A stretch of 64,000 bases of DNA from BOG-1112 sp964611335 (GTDB taxonomy: Bacteria; Bdellovibrionota_B; Oligoflexia; Oligoflexales; Bog-1112), in contig CAZSXR010000004.1 in assembly GCA_964611335.1 (NCBI GenBank), positions 1 to 64,000 of the forward strand. The letters run 5' to 3'. The notes below the pieces were generated by a model. The model had not been told where the DNA came from and searched no databases. It worked only from the letters and a program-made list of their open reading frames with translations. Numbering within the stretch: the first letter of the stretch is position 1; each line of letters starts with the position of its first letter. Both the position numbers and the translations under genes were made by a program. Shown in pieces: positions 53,577-63,305 of this stretch.

Positions 53577-55079
53577 ATGCATTCTTTGACTTTAAAATCC
53601 CTATCCTTTTCCTATGATCATTCCGACAAAAAGATAATTCACTCTCTGGATATAAGCTTTCCAAGAGGATGGACGAGTATTATAGGTCCTAACGGATGCG
53701 GAAAATCCACATTGTTAAAAATACTTGCTGGAAAACTCAAAGCCACAAGCGGAACATTTTCAGACAAGTTGTCTTCGTATTATTGCGAGCAGGAAACATT
53801 GTCGGAACCAGAGTCTTTTACAGAATTTAAAAACGCTCATGACTACGAAGCGAGACGTTTGAAAACTTCACTCGGTCTCAATGAGCTTTTCGAAAGACCT
53901 TGGTTAGAAATGAGTTGCGGTGAACAGAAACGCTTTCAGTTAGCTTGTGCATTGTGGGAAAAACCTGAACTCTTACTCGTGGACGAACCCAGCAATCACC
54001 TTGATGAAAAAAATAGAAATTACATAGTTCAGGCTTTAAAAGATTTTAAAGGCATAGGAGTTCTCGTAAGTCACGACAGAGACTTACTGGAATCACTAAG
54101 TCAACAATGCTTATTTTTTAAAGAGAGCCAGTTTTTCGTTGTTTCAGGCTCTTTCTCCGAAGCTACAAAGCAATGGGAAGCTAAGCTTAGTTCTTGGGAA
54201 GATGAGAAAGAAGTTTACAGAAAGAAAATTCATAGACTAGAAAAAGAAACTCATCGTTTAGAAAAGATTCAAGCCTCCTCAAAAAACAAAGTTTCCAAAA
54301 GGAAACTTTCTAAGCACGACAAAGACGCCAAAGCTAAAATCAACTTAGCTAAACTGACAGGAAAAGATGCCAGCCTCGGACAAAAGAAAGTCAATTTGCA
54401 AAATCGCATGCAGAATTTGAATCAGAAAGTAGATGGGATTCCTGTTTTTAATAATTACTCAGACGATATTGCTTTTGATATTTTACCTTCACATAAGAAG
54501 GTTATTTTATTTCAGGAAGATCAAACCTTGCATCTTCCCAATGGAATGAGTTTGAATTTACCAGAACTTAGCATAACAAGTGGAGATAAAATCGGGATAG
54601 TCGGTGCGAATGGACTCGGGAAAAGCAGTTTCCTCAACTATCTGGTAAATTCGCGATCTTTTAAAACTCAAAATTATTTTTATTTGAAGCAGGAACTTTC
54701 AAATCAAGAAAAAAATGAAATAGCAAAATCTTTCACAGCCCTTGATAAAGAATCCTACACCCGCTGTCTACATATCATCTCCCGCTTAGGGTCCGATGCT
54801 AAGCAGATTTTTAAAAGTGAAAGTTGGTCTGCTGGTGAGGCACGAAAGCTCACCTTAGCTCTTGCGATTGTTAAAAAAGTAGAATTTCTTATTTTGGATG
54901 AACCGACAAATCACCTCGACATATTCTCTATTCGCAGCATAGAGAAGGCATTAGCCGAAAGTTCTCTGAGTCTTTTAATAGTAAGTCACGACAAAATTTT
55001 TTTAGAACCTGTTTGCACAAAAATTTGGAAGATTGAAAAACAAGGTTCTAATTTTTCACTTAATATCATTCAACGTTGA
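53577..55079 (+). CDS. ABC-F family ATPase
   Basis: A soluble tandem ABC ATPase without membrane domains. The first cassette has Walker A GPNGCGKST, signature MSCGEQKR and Walker B LLLVDEPSNHLD; the second has GANGLGKSS, WSAGEARK and LILDEPTNHLD. The two are joined by a long charged, probably coiled-coil linker (KKIHRLEKETHRLEKIQASSK). ABC-F proteins act on ribosomes as translation factors or antibiotic-protection factors, and which applies here is unknown. It is about 500 residues, shorter than Uup/EttA, and lacks a clear arm. selD follows 52 nt later. Confidence 0.88.
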   Translation: MHSLTLKSLSFSYDHSDKKIIHSLDISFPRGWTSIIGPNGCGKSTLLKILAGKLKATSGTFSDKLSSYYCEQETLSEPESFTEFKNAHDYEARRLKTSLGLNELFERPWLEMSCGEQKRFQLACALWEKPELLLVDEPSNHLDEKNRNYIVQALKDFKGIGVLVSHDRDLLESLSQQCLFFKESQFFVVSGSFSEATKQWEAKLSSWEDEKEVYRKKIHRLEKETHRLEKIQASSKNKVSKRKLSKHDKDAKAKINLAKLTGKDASLGQKKVNLQNRMQNLNQKVDGIPVFNNYSDDIAFDILPSHKKVILFQEDQTLHLPNGMSLNLPELSITSGDKIGIVGANGLGKSSFLNYLVNSRSFKTQNYFYLKQELSNQEKNEIAKSFTALDKESYTRCLHIISRLGSDAKQIFKSESWSAGEARKLTLALAIVKKVEFLILDEPTNHLDIFSIRSIEKALAESSLSLLIVSHDKIFLEPVCTKIWKIEKQGSNFSLNIIQR

Positions 55080-55131
55080 ACTAGGATACTTGAGTCCACT
55101 TCAAATTCTTTTTCTAAATCAAGGAGCTGTC

Positions 55132-56169
55132 ATGCAGGAAGCAATACGTCTAACGCAGTTGAGTCACAAAGGAGGATGTGGTTGCAAAATCTCTCCTTCT
55201 CTTCTTCAATCCATACTTACAAAAACAACACACCCCTTTCTTCCCAAAGAACTTCTTGTCGGAACAGAAACAAGCGATGACGCTGCTGTCTTTCAAATAA
55301 ACGAAGAACAAGCGATTGTTGCAACAACCGATTTCTTTATGCCTATAGTCGACAACCCTTTCGATTTCGGTGCTATCGCTGCTACAAATGCTATCTCCGA
55401 TGTTTATGCAATGGGTGGAACCCCACTCTTTGCCCTCGCTATTGTAGGCATGCCCATCAACATACTTCCCCTCGATCAGATTAAAAAAATTCTCGAAGGT
55501 GGAGAAGACACCTGCAAACGTGCAGGCATTCCTATCGCAGGTGGGCATACTATTGACTCGCTCGAACCCATCTACGGATTATGTGTTGTAGGTCTTGTAA
55601 ATCCGAAATTGCTTAAAAGAAATATTGGCGCACAAACAGGAGATCACATCGTTTTAGGAAAACCCTTGGGGGTTGGAATTTATTGCTCTGCTCTTAAAAG
55701 GGGATTTCTAAAAGATGAAGACTACAAAGAATTACTTTCAAAGATGACCCAACTTAATATTGTTGGAAAAAATTTATCTTCACTCAAAGGTGTACATGCT
55801 TTAACGGACATCACAGGATTTGGATTGCTTGGACACCTTCTTGAAATTTGCAAGGGATCCCATGTAGGCGCAGATTTGCATTTCAACAAGATACCCCTCC
55901 TCAAAAAAACAATGGAATTTGTAGAACTCGGTTATGTGACAGGTGCTTCTCAAAGCAATTGGAAAAGTTGCGTGGATTGGATTTCAAATGCGGATTCTTT
56001 AACATCCTCTCAAAAAAATATACTCACAGATCCTCAAACAAGTGGAGGACTCCTAGTGACCTGTTCTGAAAATGAACTTACAAATGTGTTAAAATCTTTT
56101 GAGAACTCAAGCATGCAAGGAACAGTGATCGGAGCAATCACTAGAGATGCAAAGATTTCGGTAATTTAA
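55132..56169 (+). CDS. selD: Selenide, water dikinase (selenophosphate synthetase)
   Basis: SelD makes selenophosphate from selenide and ATP, the donor for selenocysteine and 2-selenouridine. The active-site loop is HKGGCGCKI, so the catalytic position is Cys, not selenocysteine. ATP-binding and AIR-synthase-type segments include GTETSDDAAVFQ, ATTDFFMPIVDNPFDFGAIA, AGGHTID and TDITGFGLLGHL. The open frame extends upstream to 55033, but AAGGAG is placed 5 nt before the ATG at 55132. No selA, selB, tRNA-Sec or selU is in the window. Confidence 0.95.
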   Translation: MQEAIRLTQLSHKGGCGCKISPSLLQSILTKTTHPFLPKELLVGTETSDDAAVFQINEEQAIVATTDFFMPIVDNPFDFGAIAATNAISDVYAMGGTPLFALAIVGMPINILPLDQIKKILEGGEDTCKRAGIPIAGGHTIDSLEPIYGLCVVGLVNPKLLKRNIGAQTGDHIVLGKPLGVGIYCSALKRGFLKDEDYKELLSKMTQLNIVGKNLSSLKGVHALTDITGFGLLGHLLEICKGSHVGADLHFNKIPLLKKTMEFVELGYVTGASQSNWKSCVDWISNADSLTSSQKNILTDPQTSGGLLVTCSENELTNVLKSFENSSMQGTVIGAITRDAKISVI

Positions 56170-56358
56170 GAGAAGCTCGCACCCTTTTCAAAACACCTAG
56201 TTTCTGCTAGTATGGCCAATCGTTGTACACTCTCTCCGCCCTGATTTTGAAAGAAACGCGAAAGAGTTGATCTAACTCTTTGTAATCACGAAGAATCCTT
56301 TATCTCTGATTTTGGCATCATCTGTGCATTGAATAGGGTTAAGACCGGGAGGTTTTAT

Positions 56359-56997
56359 ATGAGTATTAAGAATATTTTAAAAATACTTACTTCTTTAATC
56401 TTAGCAACTGTGTTTCATCCACAAGCGCATGCTAAGGTTTCTAAGGAGTATATAGAAAACGCAATCCTACAGGCTGCGAAAAAAGCAGACGTACCTGTTG
56501 AGCTTTTGCGTGCTATCTGTTCTATAGAAAGCAACTTCCAAGTCGATGCTTTCGTGTATGGCGACGGTGGAGATAACAACCACGCCTATGGTATTTGTCA
56601 GGTTCTCAGAAAAACTGCTGAGAAATATGTTGGCAAAGACAAGAAGTGTGAAAGTGATTTTCGAGGACAGACGAAAAATTTTGCCGCATGTAAGTTATTT
56701 GGTCCGAAAGTAAATGCTCTTGCTGCCGCTTATTATTTGAAAGAGCAGTTGAACCGTTACAATGGTCACATGTTTAAAGCTGCTGCTGCTTACAACTCAG
56801 GGTCACTTCGGAAATGTAGTAAGACGGGATGGGTTATTAACAAGAAGGGTGAGCAGGTTCAAAAGTGTAAGCCAGGAGATTTGTTGAATCGTTACTACGT
56901 AAAGCGTGTACAGAAAGTACTTGCTAAGAATTCAACAGTAACTCATAAGGAACTTGCAGAAGCAGATTTCAAATTGATCGCTAATAAAAAAAGTTAA
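56359..56997 (+). CDS. Periplasmic lytic transglycosylase (SLT domain)
   Basis: A peptidoglycan-cleaving enzyme that forms 1,6-anhydromuropeptides. A signal peptide (MSIKNILKILTSLILATVF...AHA) is followed by a goose-lysozyme-like SLT domain. The catalytic Glu is in ICSIESNFQ (about residue 58), with HAYGICQVL and AAAYNSGS further on. Cysteines around KKCESDF and FAACKLFG may form disulfides. The ATG at 56359 is preferred over one at 56329 because GGGAGG lies 6 nt upstream. A terminator follows. Confidence 0.88.
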   Translation: MSIKNILKILTSLILATVFHPQAHAKVSKEYIENAILQAAKKADVPVELLRAICSIESNFQVDAFVYGDGGDNNHAYGICQVLRKTAEKYVGKDKKCESDFRGQTKNFAACKLFGPKVNALAAAYYLKEQLNRYNGHMFKAAAAYNSGSLRKCSKTGWVINKKGEQVQKCKPGDLLNRYYVKRVQKVLAKNSTVTHKELAEADFKLIANKKS

Positions 56998-57013
56998 TCT
57001 GCCTTTTAATAAC

Positions 57014-57062
57014 AAGGTCGAACATTTAAAGCACTCTAGCTTTGAATGTTCGACCTTTTATT
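57014..57062 (+). terminator. Intrinsic terminator after the transglycosylase gene
   Basis: A 13-bp perfect stem AAGGTCGAACATT/AATGTTCGACCTT (57014-57026 and 57045-57057), extended inside by AAAG/CTTT, is followed by TTTTATTTT. It overlaps the 3' end of the convergent dbpA gene. Confidence 0.8.
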
Positions 57063-58408
57063 TTGCCAAGTTTCAAAATATCTAAAGCCTTATGCGCAAT
57101 TGAACTTTGAACCGCAACACAGGAATAGTAGTCGAAGACATCTATCTTACCGATATCCGCTCCTGAAAGTTCTTTCTTTCCAGTCAACGCTCCCAATATA
57201 TCACCTTTACAAATTTTATCTCTCTTTCCACCAGCAATTTGCAAAGTTATCATTTTAGGAAGTGCTATATCTGGTGTCGCGCTTTTTCCTGCAACGTCTT
57301 CGATATTGCCTATATTCACGGGAGCTTTTTGGAAGTCTTCTATTGCATCCACTCTTCTTTTTTCCTGGGGAATAAACAGGCTCAACGCCTGTCCATTTTT
57401 TCCGGCTCTTCCTGTTCTTCCTATACGATGAATGTAGACTTCGGGGTCTCTAGGAAGCTCATAGTTCACAACCATTTCCAAATCTTTAATATCTAAACCT
57501 CTCGAAGCCACATCGGTTGCAACGAGCACAGGCAATGATCCGTTTGAGAACATCAATAGAACTTCTTCACGCTCTCTTTGTTCCAAATCACCATGAATAG
57601 CTAAAGTTTTATAAGAGGCATTTTGCAATTCTTGAACGATGTCTTGACACTGAATTTTAGTATTGCAGAAAATAACAACAGAAGAGGCTTTATGAAAACT
57701 TAAAATAGACTTTAACGCATTGAGTCGGTGACTTTCATTATTTACTTTATAAAAAATCTGACTGATTTTTTCTGCACTATGCAAAGTGCGTATACGAACT
57801 TCAACAGGGTTTCTTTGGTATTTTTTACTGATAGCTTTGATGTTGTCCTGATAAGTTGCAGAAAACAACATCGTTTGTCTATTGCTAGGAATACGGTCCA
57901 TGATTTCACTCATTACTTCCGTAAAACCCATATCCAACATTCTATCCGCTTCATCAAGGACAAGAACTTTGAGAAACTTTGTATTCAAAGTTCCACGACT
58001 GAGGTGATCCATAATACGACCTGGTGTTCCAACTACAACATGGACACCTTGATCTAAAGAAGCTACTTGGGTGCGTAGAGGTTTTCCACCACAGAGAGTC
58101 ATGACTTTTAAGTTTGGTAGAAAACGTGCTAGAGCTTTAATGTCTTTAGCAACCTGCTCAGCGAGTTCACGTGTAGGGCACATAACAAGTGCTTGGATAT
58201 TCTTATTTTGTAAACTTACTTGCGAAAGAAGACCGAGTCCGAAAACGGCTGTTTTTCCGCTTCCTGTTGCAGCTTGTGCAATGATATCGAGTTTATTGAG
58301 TACTGTAGGAAGAGACTGTTTTTGAATAGGAGTCATGGTTTGAAATCCAAGCTCGTCTATTGCTGAAAGCAGTTCTTGTCTGAGTGGAAGTTTTGAAAAT
58401 TCTGTCAT
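57026..58408 (-). CDS. dbpA: DEAD-box ATP-dependent RNA helicase DbpA
   Basis: A ribosome-assembly helicase that acts on helix 92 of 23S rRNA. Helicase motifs are complete: Q-motif region FQTMTPIQKQSLP, AATGSGKT, PTRELAEQV, VLDEADRMLD (DEAD), SAT, VATDVASRGLDI and HRIGRTGRAG. The C-terminal RNA-recognition domain, with IAGGKRDKICKGDILGALTG, is specific to DbpA. The frame is open to 58510, but the N-terminal extension would run through a large hairpin; the ATG at 58408 (MTEFSKLPL) is the family start. Confidence 0.93.
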   Translation of the reverse strand: MTEFSKLPLRQELLSAIDELGFQTMTPIQKQSLPTVLNKLDIIAQAATGSGKTAVFGLGLLSQVSLQNKNIQALVMCPTRELAEQVAKDIKALARFLPNLKVMTLCGGKPLRTQVASLDQGVHVVVGTPGRIMDHLSRGTLNTKFLKVLVLDEADRMLDMGFTEVMSEIMDRIPSNRQTMLFSATYQDNIKAISKKYQRNPVEVRIRTLHSAEKISQIFYKVNNESHRLNALKSILSFHKASSVVIFCNTKIQCQDIVQELQNASYKTLAIHGDLEQREREEVLLMFSNGSLPVLVATDVASRGLDIKDLEMVVNYELPRDPEVYIHRIGRTGRAGKNGQALSLFIPQEKRRVDAIEDFQKAPVNIGNIEDVAGKSATPDIALPKMITLQIAGGKRDKICKGDILGALTGKKELSGADIGKIDVFDYYSCVAVQSSIAHKALDILKLGKIKGRTFKARVL

Positions 58409-58437
58409 GAATTTGTAGTCCCGTCTGAATAGGATAA

Positions 58438-58539
58438 AAATAAGAGATAAGGCTTTTAAATTTGGAAGGTCGGCGCTGCGGAAAGGAATCCCCCTTCCCC
58501 TTGCTGCCATTCCAAATTTAAAAGCCTTATCTCTTATTT
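58438..58539 (-). repeat. 30-bp perfect inverted repeat between guaA and dbpA
   Basis: Arms at 58438-58467 and 58510-58539 are perfect reverse complements over 30 bp, separated by a 42-nt spacer that can itself fold (GGAA...TTCC). On the minus strand the hairpin is followed by TTTTTATCC, so it could terminate the guaB-guaA transcript. It also lies only about 30 nt before the dbpA start and could be the leader of that mRNA. A small hairpin TAGCCG-TT-CGGCTA adjoins at 58541-58554. Confidence 0.85.
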
Positions 58540-58640
58540 GTAGCCGTTCGGCTAGAACTAAACAAAGTCAGGAAATATTCTCGATACTTATAGTTATGGA
58601 TCAAAGCTCAAGAACGGGGAGGCAGAGTACTTATATTAAA

Positions 58641-60197
58641 TCATTCCCATTCTATAGTAGCAGGAGGCTTACTGGTAACGTCATATAAAACTCTGTTAAT
58701 ACCAGGCACATTCCTAACTATCTGATCTGCAACCTTACACAAAAAGGAAAGCGGAAGCTCACCCACATGTGCAGTCATAGCATCCACAGCATGAACAGCT
58801 CGCAGTGAACACACCCATTCGTAAGAACGTTCGTCACCCATAACTCCGACTGATTTTACAGGTAACAAAACAACACCCGCTTGCCAGATCTTTTCATAAA
58901 ATCCGTCTTTGCGTAGACTCTCAATAAAAATATGATCTGCTTTTCTTGCAATACGAACTTTCTCTTCTATTACTTCTCCTACAATACGAATAGCCAAACC
59001 TGGACCTGGAAAGGGGTGACGTTGAGTCAAGCTTGGAGATAAAGAAAGTTCTTTACCAATTTGGCGAACTTCATCTTTGAACAGAAACCGGAAAGGTTCT
59101 AACAAAGAAAGTTTTAATTTTTCGGGAAGCCCACCAACATTGTGATGACTTTTAATTACAGAAGCTTTAGAACCTGCGCCTGCAGATTCAATAACATCAG
59201 GATACAAAGTTCCCTGAACCAGGTGAGTAAACCCGGGATTTTCCTCTACGAAGTTTTCAAAAACTTCAATAAATGTTCGGCCAATAATTTTTCTTTTTTC
59301 TTCAGGATCCGATTTTCCTGCTAACTTTTCTAAGAAAAGTTTTCCACGTTCGAGAAGGTGAACATTCAACCCCAAATTTTTTAAGTTCTCAAAAGTTTCT
59401 TCTGCTTCGCCTTCACGCAATAATCCATGATCTACAAACAAACATGTGACTTTTTCTTTACCCAAAATTTTAGTTAATAAAACTCCACATACAGTTGAAT
59501 CCACCCCACCTGAAATTGCTAGAACAAGCTTACTTTCTTTTGAAAGTTCTTTTTTCAATTTTTCTGAAATCTGCTCCATAATGCTTATAGACGACCAATT
59601 CGTCTGCATTTTGCAGATTCCATTTGCAAAATTTAAAAGTAAAATGGATCCATACTCACTGTGATGAACTTCCGGATGAAACTGAATGCCAATCCAAGGA
59701 TGCGTTTTATGCACCATTACCGCAACGGCACCACTATGTGAGCGCGCATAAACTTCAAAATTTTTAGGAAGCGTACGGACATCATCACCATGACTCATCC
59801 AAACTTTTTGTAAATCGGGTGTATTGAGAAAAAGTTTTTTTCCCAAAAAAGATTCAATAGAAGTTCTCTCAATAGTTTCCCCACCGTATTCACGCTTTTC
59901 TAGAGATTCTATGGTTCCACCCAAGGAATGTGAAAGAATTTGCATTCCATAACAGATTCCCAAAACAGGGAGAGTACTTTCTAAAATCCATTCTGGCAAA
60001 GATGCCGCATCTTGATTTTTTACAGAATCAGGACTTCCCGATAAAATAAACCCCTTAATTTTAGGATCCGTAATTTTTTGTGTATGCCGTCCATCCACTA
60101 TTTCAGAATAGACTCCCAATTCTCTCAATTTTCGTGCAATCAAAAAAGTATACTGAGAACCGTAATCCAATATAATAATTTTATCTTGACCTTGCAT
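58641..60197 (-). CDS. guaA: GMP synthase (glutamine-hydrolysing)
   Basis: GuaA aminates XMP to GMP. The N-terminal class I amidotransferase has the nucleophile in LGICYGMQ and the His-Glu pair in QFHPEVHHSE. The ATP-pyrophosphatase domain has the P-loop AISGGVDSTV, and the C-terminal dimerisation domain ends in NRVLYDVTSKPPATIEWE. The length (518 residues) is normal. It follows guaB by 17 nt, so the two are co-expressed. Confidence 0.97.
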   Translation of the reverse strand: MQGQDKIIILDYGSQYTFLIARKLRELGVYSEIVDGRHTQKITDPKIKGFILSGSPDSVKNQDAASLPEWILESTLPVLGICYGMQILSHSLGGTIESLEKREYGGETIERTSIESFLGKKLFLNTPDLQKVWMSHGDDVRTLPKNFEVYARSHSGAVAVMVHKTHPWIGIQFHPEVHHSEYGSILLLNFANGICKMQTNWSSISIMEQISEKLKKELSKESKLVLAISGGVDSTVCGVLLTKILGKEKVTCLFVDHGLLREGEAEETFENLKNLGLNVHLLERGKLFLEKLAGKSDPEEKRKIIGRTFIEVFENFVEENPGFTHLVQGTLYPDVIESAGAGSKASVIKSHHNVGGLPEKLKLSLLEPFRFLFKDEVRQIGKELSLSPSLTQRHPFPGPGLAIRIVGEVIEEKVRIARKADHIFIESLRKDGFYEKIWQAGVVLLPVKSVGVMGDERSYEWVCSLRAVHAVDAMTAHVGELPLSFLCKVADQIVRNVPGINRVLYDVTSKPPATIEWE

Positions 60198-60214
60198 AAA
60201 TAAATTACCTGTTT

Positions 60215-61684
60215 TTAAAAATGATAGTTTGGAGACTCTCTGGTGATATAAACATCATGGACGTGACTTTCTTTGAGCCCCTGTGAAGTGATCACTGTAA
60301 ACACAGCTTTCTCTTGAAGTTCAAGAATAGTACGTGCTCCTAAATATCCCATTGCAGACCTAAGTCCACCAATCATCTGAAATACATTTTGAGAAATAGG
60401 TCCTTTGTAAGGAACACGACCTTCTATTCCTTCAGGTACAAGTTTTCCATTATCTTCAACATGACCTTGGGCGTAGCGATCTTTACTCCCCTTTGCCATT
60501 GCAGAAAGAGATCCCATTCCTCGATAATTTTTATAACTTTTACCTTGGTAAATAATCAGATCACCAGGTGCTTCATCTGTACCTGCAAAAAGGTTTCCTA
60601 TCATTACAGTCGAAGCACCTGCCGCAAGGGCTTTTACAAGATCTCCTGAATACTTGATACCACCATCTGCAATAATCGGGACTCCACACTCACGTCCAAC
60701 TTTTGCACAATCCATAATTGCACTCAATTGAGGAACACCTACTCCAGCAATGATTCGTGTCGTACAAATGCTACCGGGACCCACACCCACTTTCACTGCA
60801 TCTACACCAGCTTCCGCAAGCGCCCTCACCGCTGCTCCGTTTGCAACATTTCCTGCAATGATGTCGAAGTCAAAAAAGGCTTTGAAGCGTGTGCAAATTG
60901 TTTTTACAGCTTGGATAACACCGAGACTGTGCCCATGTGCTGTATCTACAACAAGAACGTCACACCCTGCTTCTAATAAAGCTTCTGCGCGCCTTAAAGC
61001 ATCGGCTCCAGCACCAATAGCCGCTCCAACAAGTAAACGACCTGTTTTGTCTTTGGAAGAATAAGGGTGTCTTTGTGATTTCTCAATATCTTTGAATGTA
61101 AACATTCCAAGCAAAGCTTTTGTTTCTTTTTGAAGAACCGGAAGTTTTTCAATGCGATGCTTTTGCAAAATACGAATAGCCTCCTCGGGACTTGTATTTT
61201 CATCCGCACTGATGACTTGCTTTGTCATGATAGTTTCAATGCTTTTACTGGGGTCACTTTCAAATCGTATATCTCTTCCCGTTAATATACCTACAAGCTG
61301 GCCTTGAGCATTCGTCACAGGAAGTCCTGAAATCCGATTCTCTTTCATCACCTCAATAGCATCCCCTACTTTTGCATCTACCTGGATGCATATAGGCCTT
61401 GCAATCATCCCTGCTTGTGAACGCTTTACAAGCAAAACTTCGTGAGCCTGATCTTCAATGCTCATGTTTTTATGTATGATCCCCAGACCTCCTTCCTGTG
61501 CCATTGCAATAGCAACACCTGCTTCTGTAACCGTATCCATTGCAGCAGAAAGTATAGGAGTATTTAAGAAAATATTTTTAGAAAATCGCGTTTTGATCAC
61601 AGTTTCATTGGGAAGAATTTCTGAATACTGAGGAACAAGCAAAACATCATCAAATGTAAAACCACTTTGGAATCGTAAATCCAT
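60215..61684 (-). CDS. guaB: Inosine-5'-monophosphate dehydrogenase
   Basis: IMPDH oxidises IMP to XMP with NAD, the rate-limiting step to GMP. The catalytic barrel includes TFDDVLLVPQYS, the catalytic Cys loop GPGSICTTRIIAGVGVPQ and the flap YRGMGSLSAMAKGSKDRY. A Bateman module of two CBS domains (about residues 95-205) is inserted, as usual, and senses adenine/guanine nucleotides in this family. The length (489 residues) is normal. It is 84 nt downstream of the adenosine deaminase gene. Confidence 0.97.
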   Translation of the reverse strand: MDLRFQSGFTFDDVLLVPQYSEILPNETVIKTRFSKNIFLNTPILSAAMDTVTEAGVAIAMAQEGGLGIIHKNMSIEDQAHEVLLVKRSQAGMIARPICIQVDAKVGDAIEVMKENRISGLPVTNAQGQLVGILTGRDIRFESDPSKSIETIMTKQVISADENTSPEEAIRILQKHRIEKLPVLQKETKALLGMFTFKDIEKSQRHPYSSKDKTGRLLVGAAIGAGADALRRAEALLEAGCDVLVVDTAHGHSLGVIQAVKTICTRFKAFFDFDIIAGNVANGAAVRALAEAGVDAVKVGVGPGSICTTRIIAGVGVPQLSAIMDCAKVGRECGVPIIADGGIKYSGDLVKALAAGASTVMIGNLFAGTDEAPGDLIIYQGKSYKNYRGMGSLSAMAKGSKDRYAQGHVEDNGKLVPEGIEGRVPYKGPISQNVFQMIGGLRSAMGYLGARTILELQEKAVFTVITSQGLKESHVHDVYITRESPNYHF

Positions 61685-61768
61685 AAAAACCTCTTTCTAA
61701 GTTGAGGGGGGAATCTTCTTCATCCGCCTTCGTTAAAGTTACGGCGAACAATTCAGCTAAAAACATGC

Positions 61769-63250
61769 TTAAATCAATTTGTGATAATTATGCTTTTCCA
61801 AACTCGCAAAATCTTTTTTCGCACGATGAATCAAAGCCTCTTTCTCTTTCACATCCATAATGAAAGCACCTTCAAGACCTGCCAACACCATACGTTTCAT
61901 ATCTTCATAAGAAGCATGTGCATATTTATAAAGTTTTACAAATTCATTGCATACATTGCTTTTCGAAATCAGTCTGTTATCTGAACTGATACTTACTTTT
62001 AAACCCAAGCGTGAAAGAAAAACCGCAGGATGCAATTCGTGGTAGGGAACTGCAAAAGTATGAACATTACTTTTAGGGCACATCTCAAAAACAATATTAA
62101 GATCTATAGCTTTCTTCAACAATGGAGATTCTTGCAAAATCCGTTCTAAAGAATATTTTTTAAACCATGTTTCAGGATAATGACGAAATTCATCAAAAGC
62201 TTCCTTCAAAACAGGACTGCTAAATATTAACTGAATACCATGCCCAATACGAACAGGGGTATTTTTGCTATGAGCCAGTTCGATAGCATACTGGATAGAC
62301 TCATAACCCTTTAAGGAACCAGAAACGGAAACTTCCCCCGCGTGCACTGTAATGCCTAAACGCATGTATTCCGGAGTATGAGGGGATTCATTATAGTTTT
62401 TGATAATGTCGAAAGCTGAAGAAAACAGAGTCACAGGATAATTCCACTCATCTCCTGCAAGGTCTATTCCCACTATGGGATATCCATCTTGCTTGAGAGC
62501 AATCGCTTCTTTTGCAAGCTTCATTGCATTTTCAACACTGTTTTTGGAATGACGTTCTATAACAATTATAATTCCCGTTTTAATAAATTTTAAATTATTC
62601 GAAGCTTCAGCTTTTCCAAGTTTTAAACCTTCACTCATTCTATCAATGAGACTCTGTATAGATTCACAATGATAAGAAAGGGGACTCACCCGACATTCAG
62701 CATACAAAACATTTTCCAAAGCAAGCTGCCTTGAAAAAGCTGAAGCAAGCCCATAAACAAAGGCTTCATTCTTTACCAACTTGTTAATGCGATTCGATGT
62801 TGCAAGATAATTGGACAATCCTTGAACTTTCAGTTCGTTGACCTTTTTCTCCAATTCTTCTTCAGGAATCGCAAGAGTTCCATCTTCATTGAGATGGGAC
62901 CTCTCAACAAAAATCTGATGTCTTTCAGGAGGATTTGCAAAACGATAGAGTCGCGCAAGATGATCGGGACTTAAAAAATAAGACCGAGCAGCTCGATCTT
63001 TTCTGAGTCTCTCTAAAGATAGAGTTTGAAATTGTCCTGACTCGGGTTCTATCCAATCCAGACTTTCGCTCAAACCCTGATCTATATAGAGTTGCGCAAT
63101 CCTTGCCATCTCAAAAAGATCAGAACTGCCACTAAAATGTTCATGCAGGAGTACTTTCGGAAGATTCCAAATCAACGCATAAGCTTCAGGCGAAATTTTT
63201 TGTCCAGATAAGGGATGGGGGGAATTTGTAAACGAGACTAATGAATTCAT
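61769..63250 (-). CDS. Adenosine deaminase family protein
   Basis: A zinc amidohydrolase that would deaminate adenosine or deoxyadenosine to inosine, feeding the IMP pool used by guaB. Metal and catalytic motifs are LLHEHFSGS (H-x-H), VHAGE, RIGHGIQL and SISSDNR. The last motif has D-N-R in place of the more common D-D-P, as I recall also in actinobacterial deaminases. At 493 residues it is longer than typical enzymes (about 340), with an insertion between the first motif and VGIDLAGDE. Clustering with purF, guaB and guaA supports a purine-salvage role. Confidence 0.82.
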   Translation of the reverse strand: MNSLVSFTNSPHPLSGQKISPEAYALIWNLPKVLLHEHFSGSSDLFEMARIAQLYIDQGLSESLDWIEPESGQFQTLSLERLRKDRAARSYFLSPDHLARLYRFANPPERHQIFVERSHLNEDGTLAIPEEELEKKVNELKVQGLSNYLATSNRINKLVKNEAFVYGLASAFSRQLALENVLYAECRVSPLSYHCESIQSLIDRMSEGLKLGKAEASNNLKFIKTGIIIVIERHSKNSVENAMKLAKEAIALKQDGYPIVGIDLAGDEWNYPVTLFSSAFDIIKNYNESPHTPEYMRLGITVHAGEVSVSGSLKGYESIQYAIELAHSKNTPVRIGHGIQLIFSSPVLKEAFDEFRHYPETWFKKYSLERILQESPLLKKAIDLNIVFEMCPKSNVHTFAVPYHELHPAVFLSRLGLKVSISSDNRLISKSNVCNEFVKLYKYAHASYEDMKRMVLAGLEGAFIMDVKEKEALIHRAKKDFASLEKHNYHKLI

Positions 63251-63305
63251 AGAATGATTTCCTTTGATGACTTATACACCAAAAGAAAATTCAGTAAAGA
63301 GGAAT

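Noticed and set aside
55165..55195. Selenocysteine codon in selD
   Set aside because: The catalytic position is a TGT/TGC-type Cys (GGCGCK); there is no in-frame TGA.
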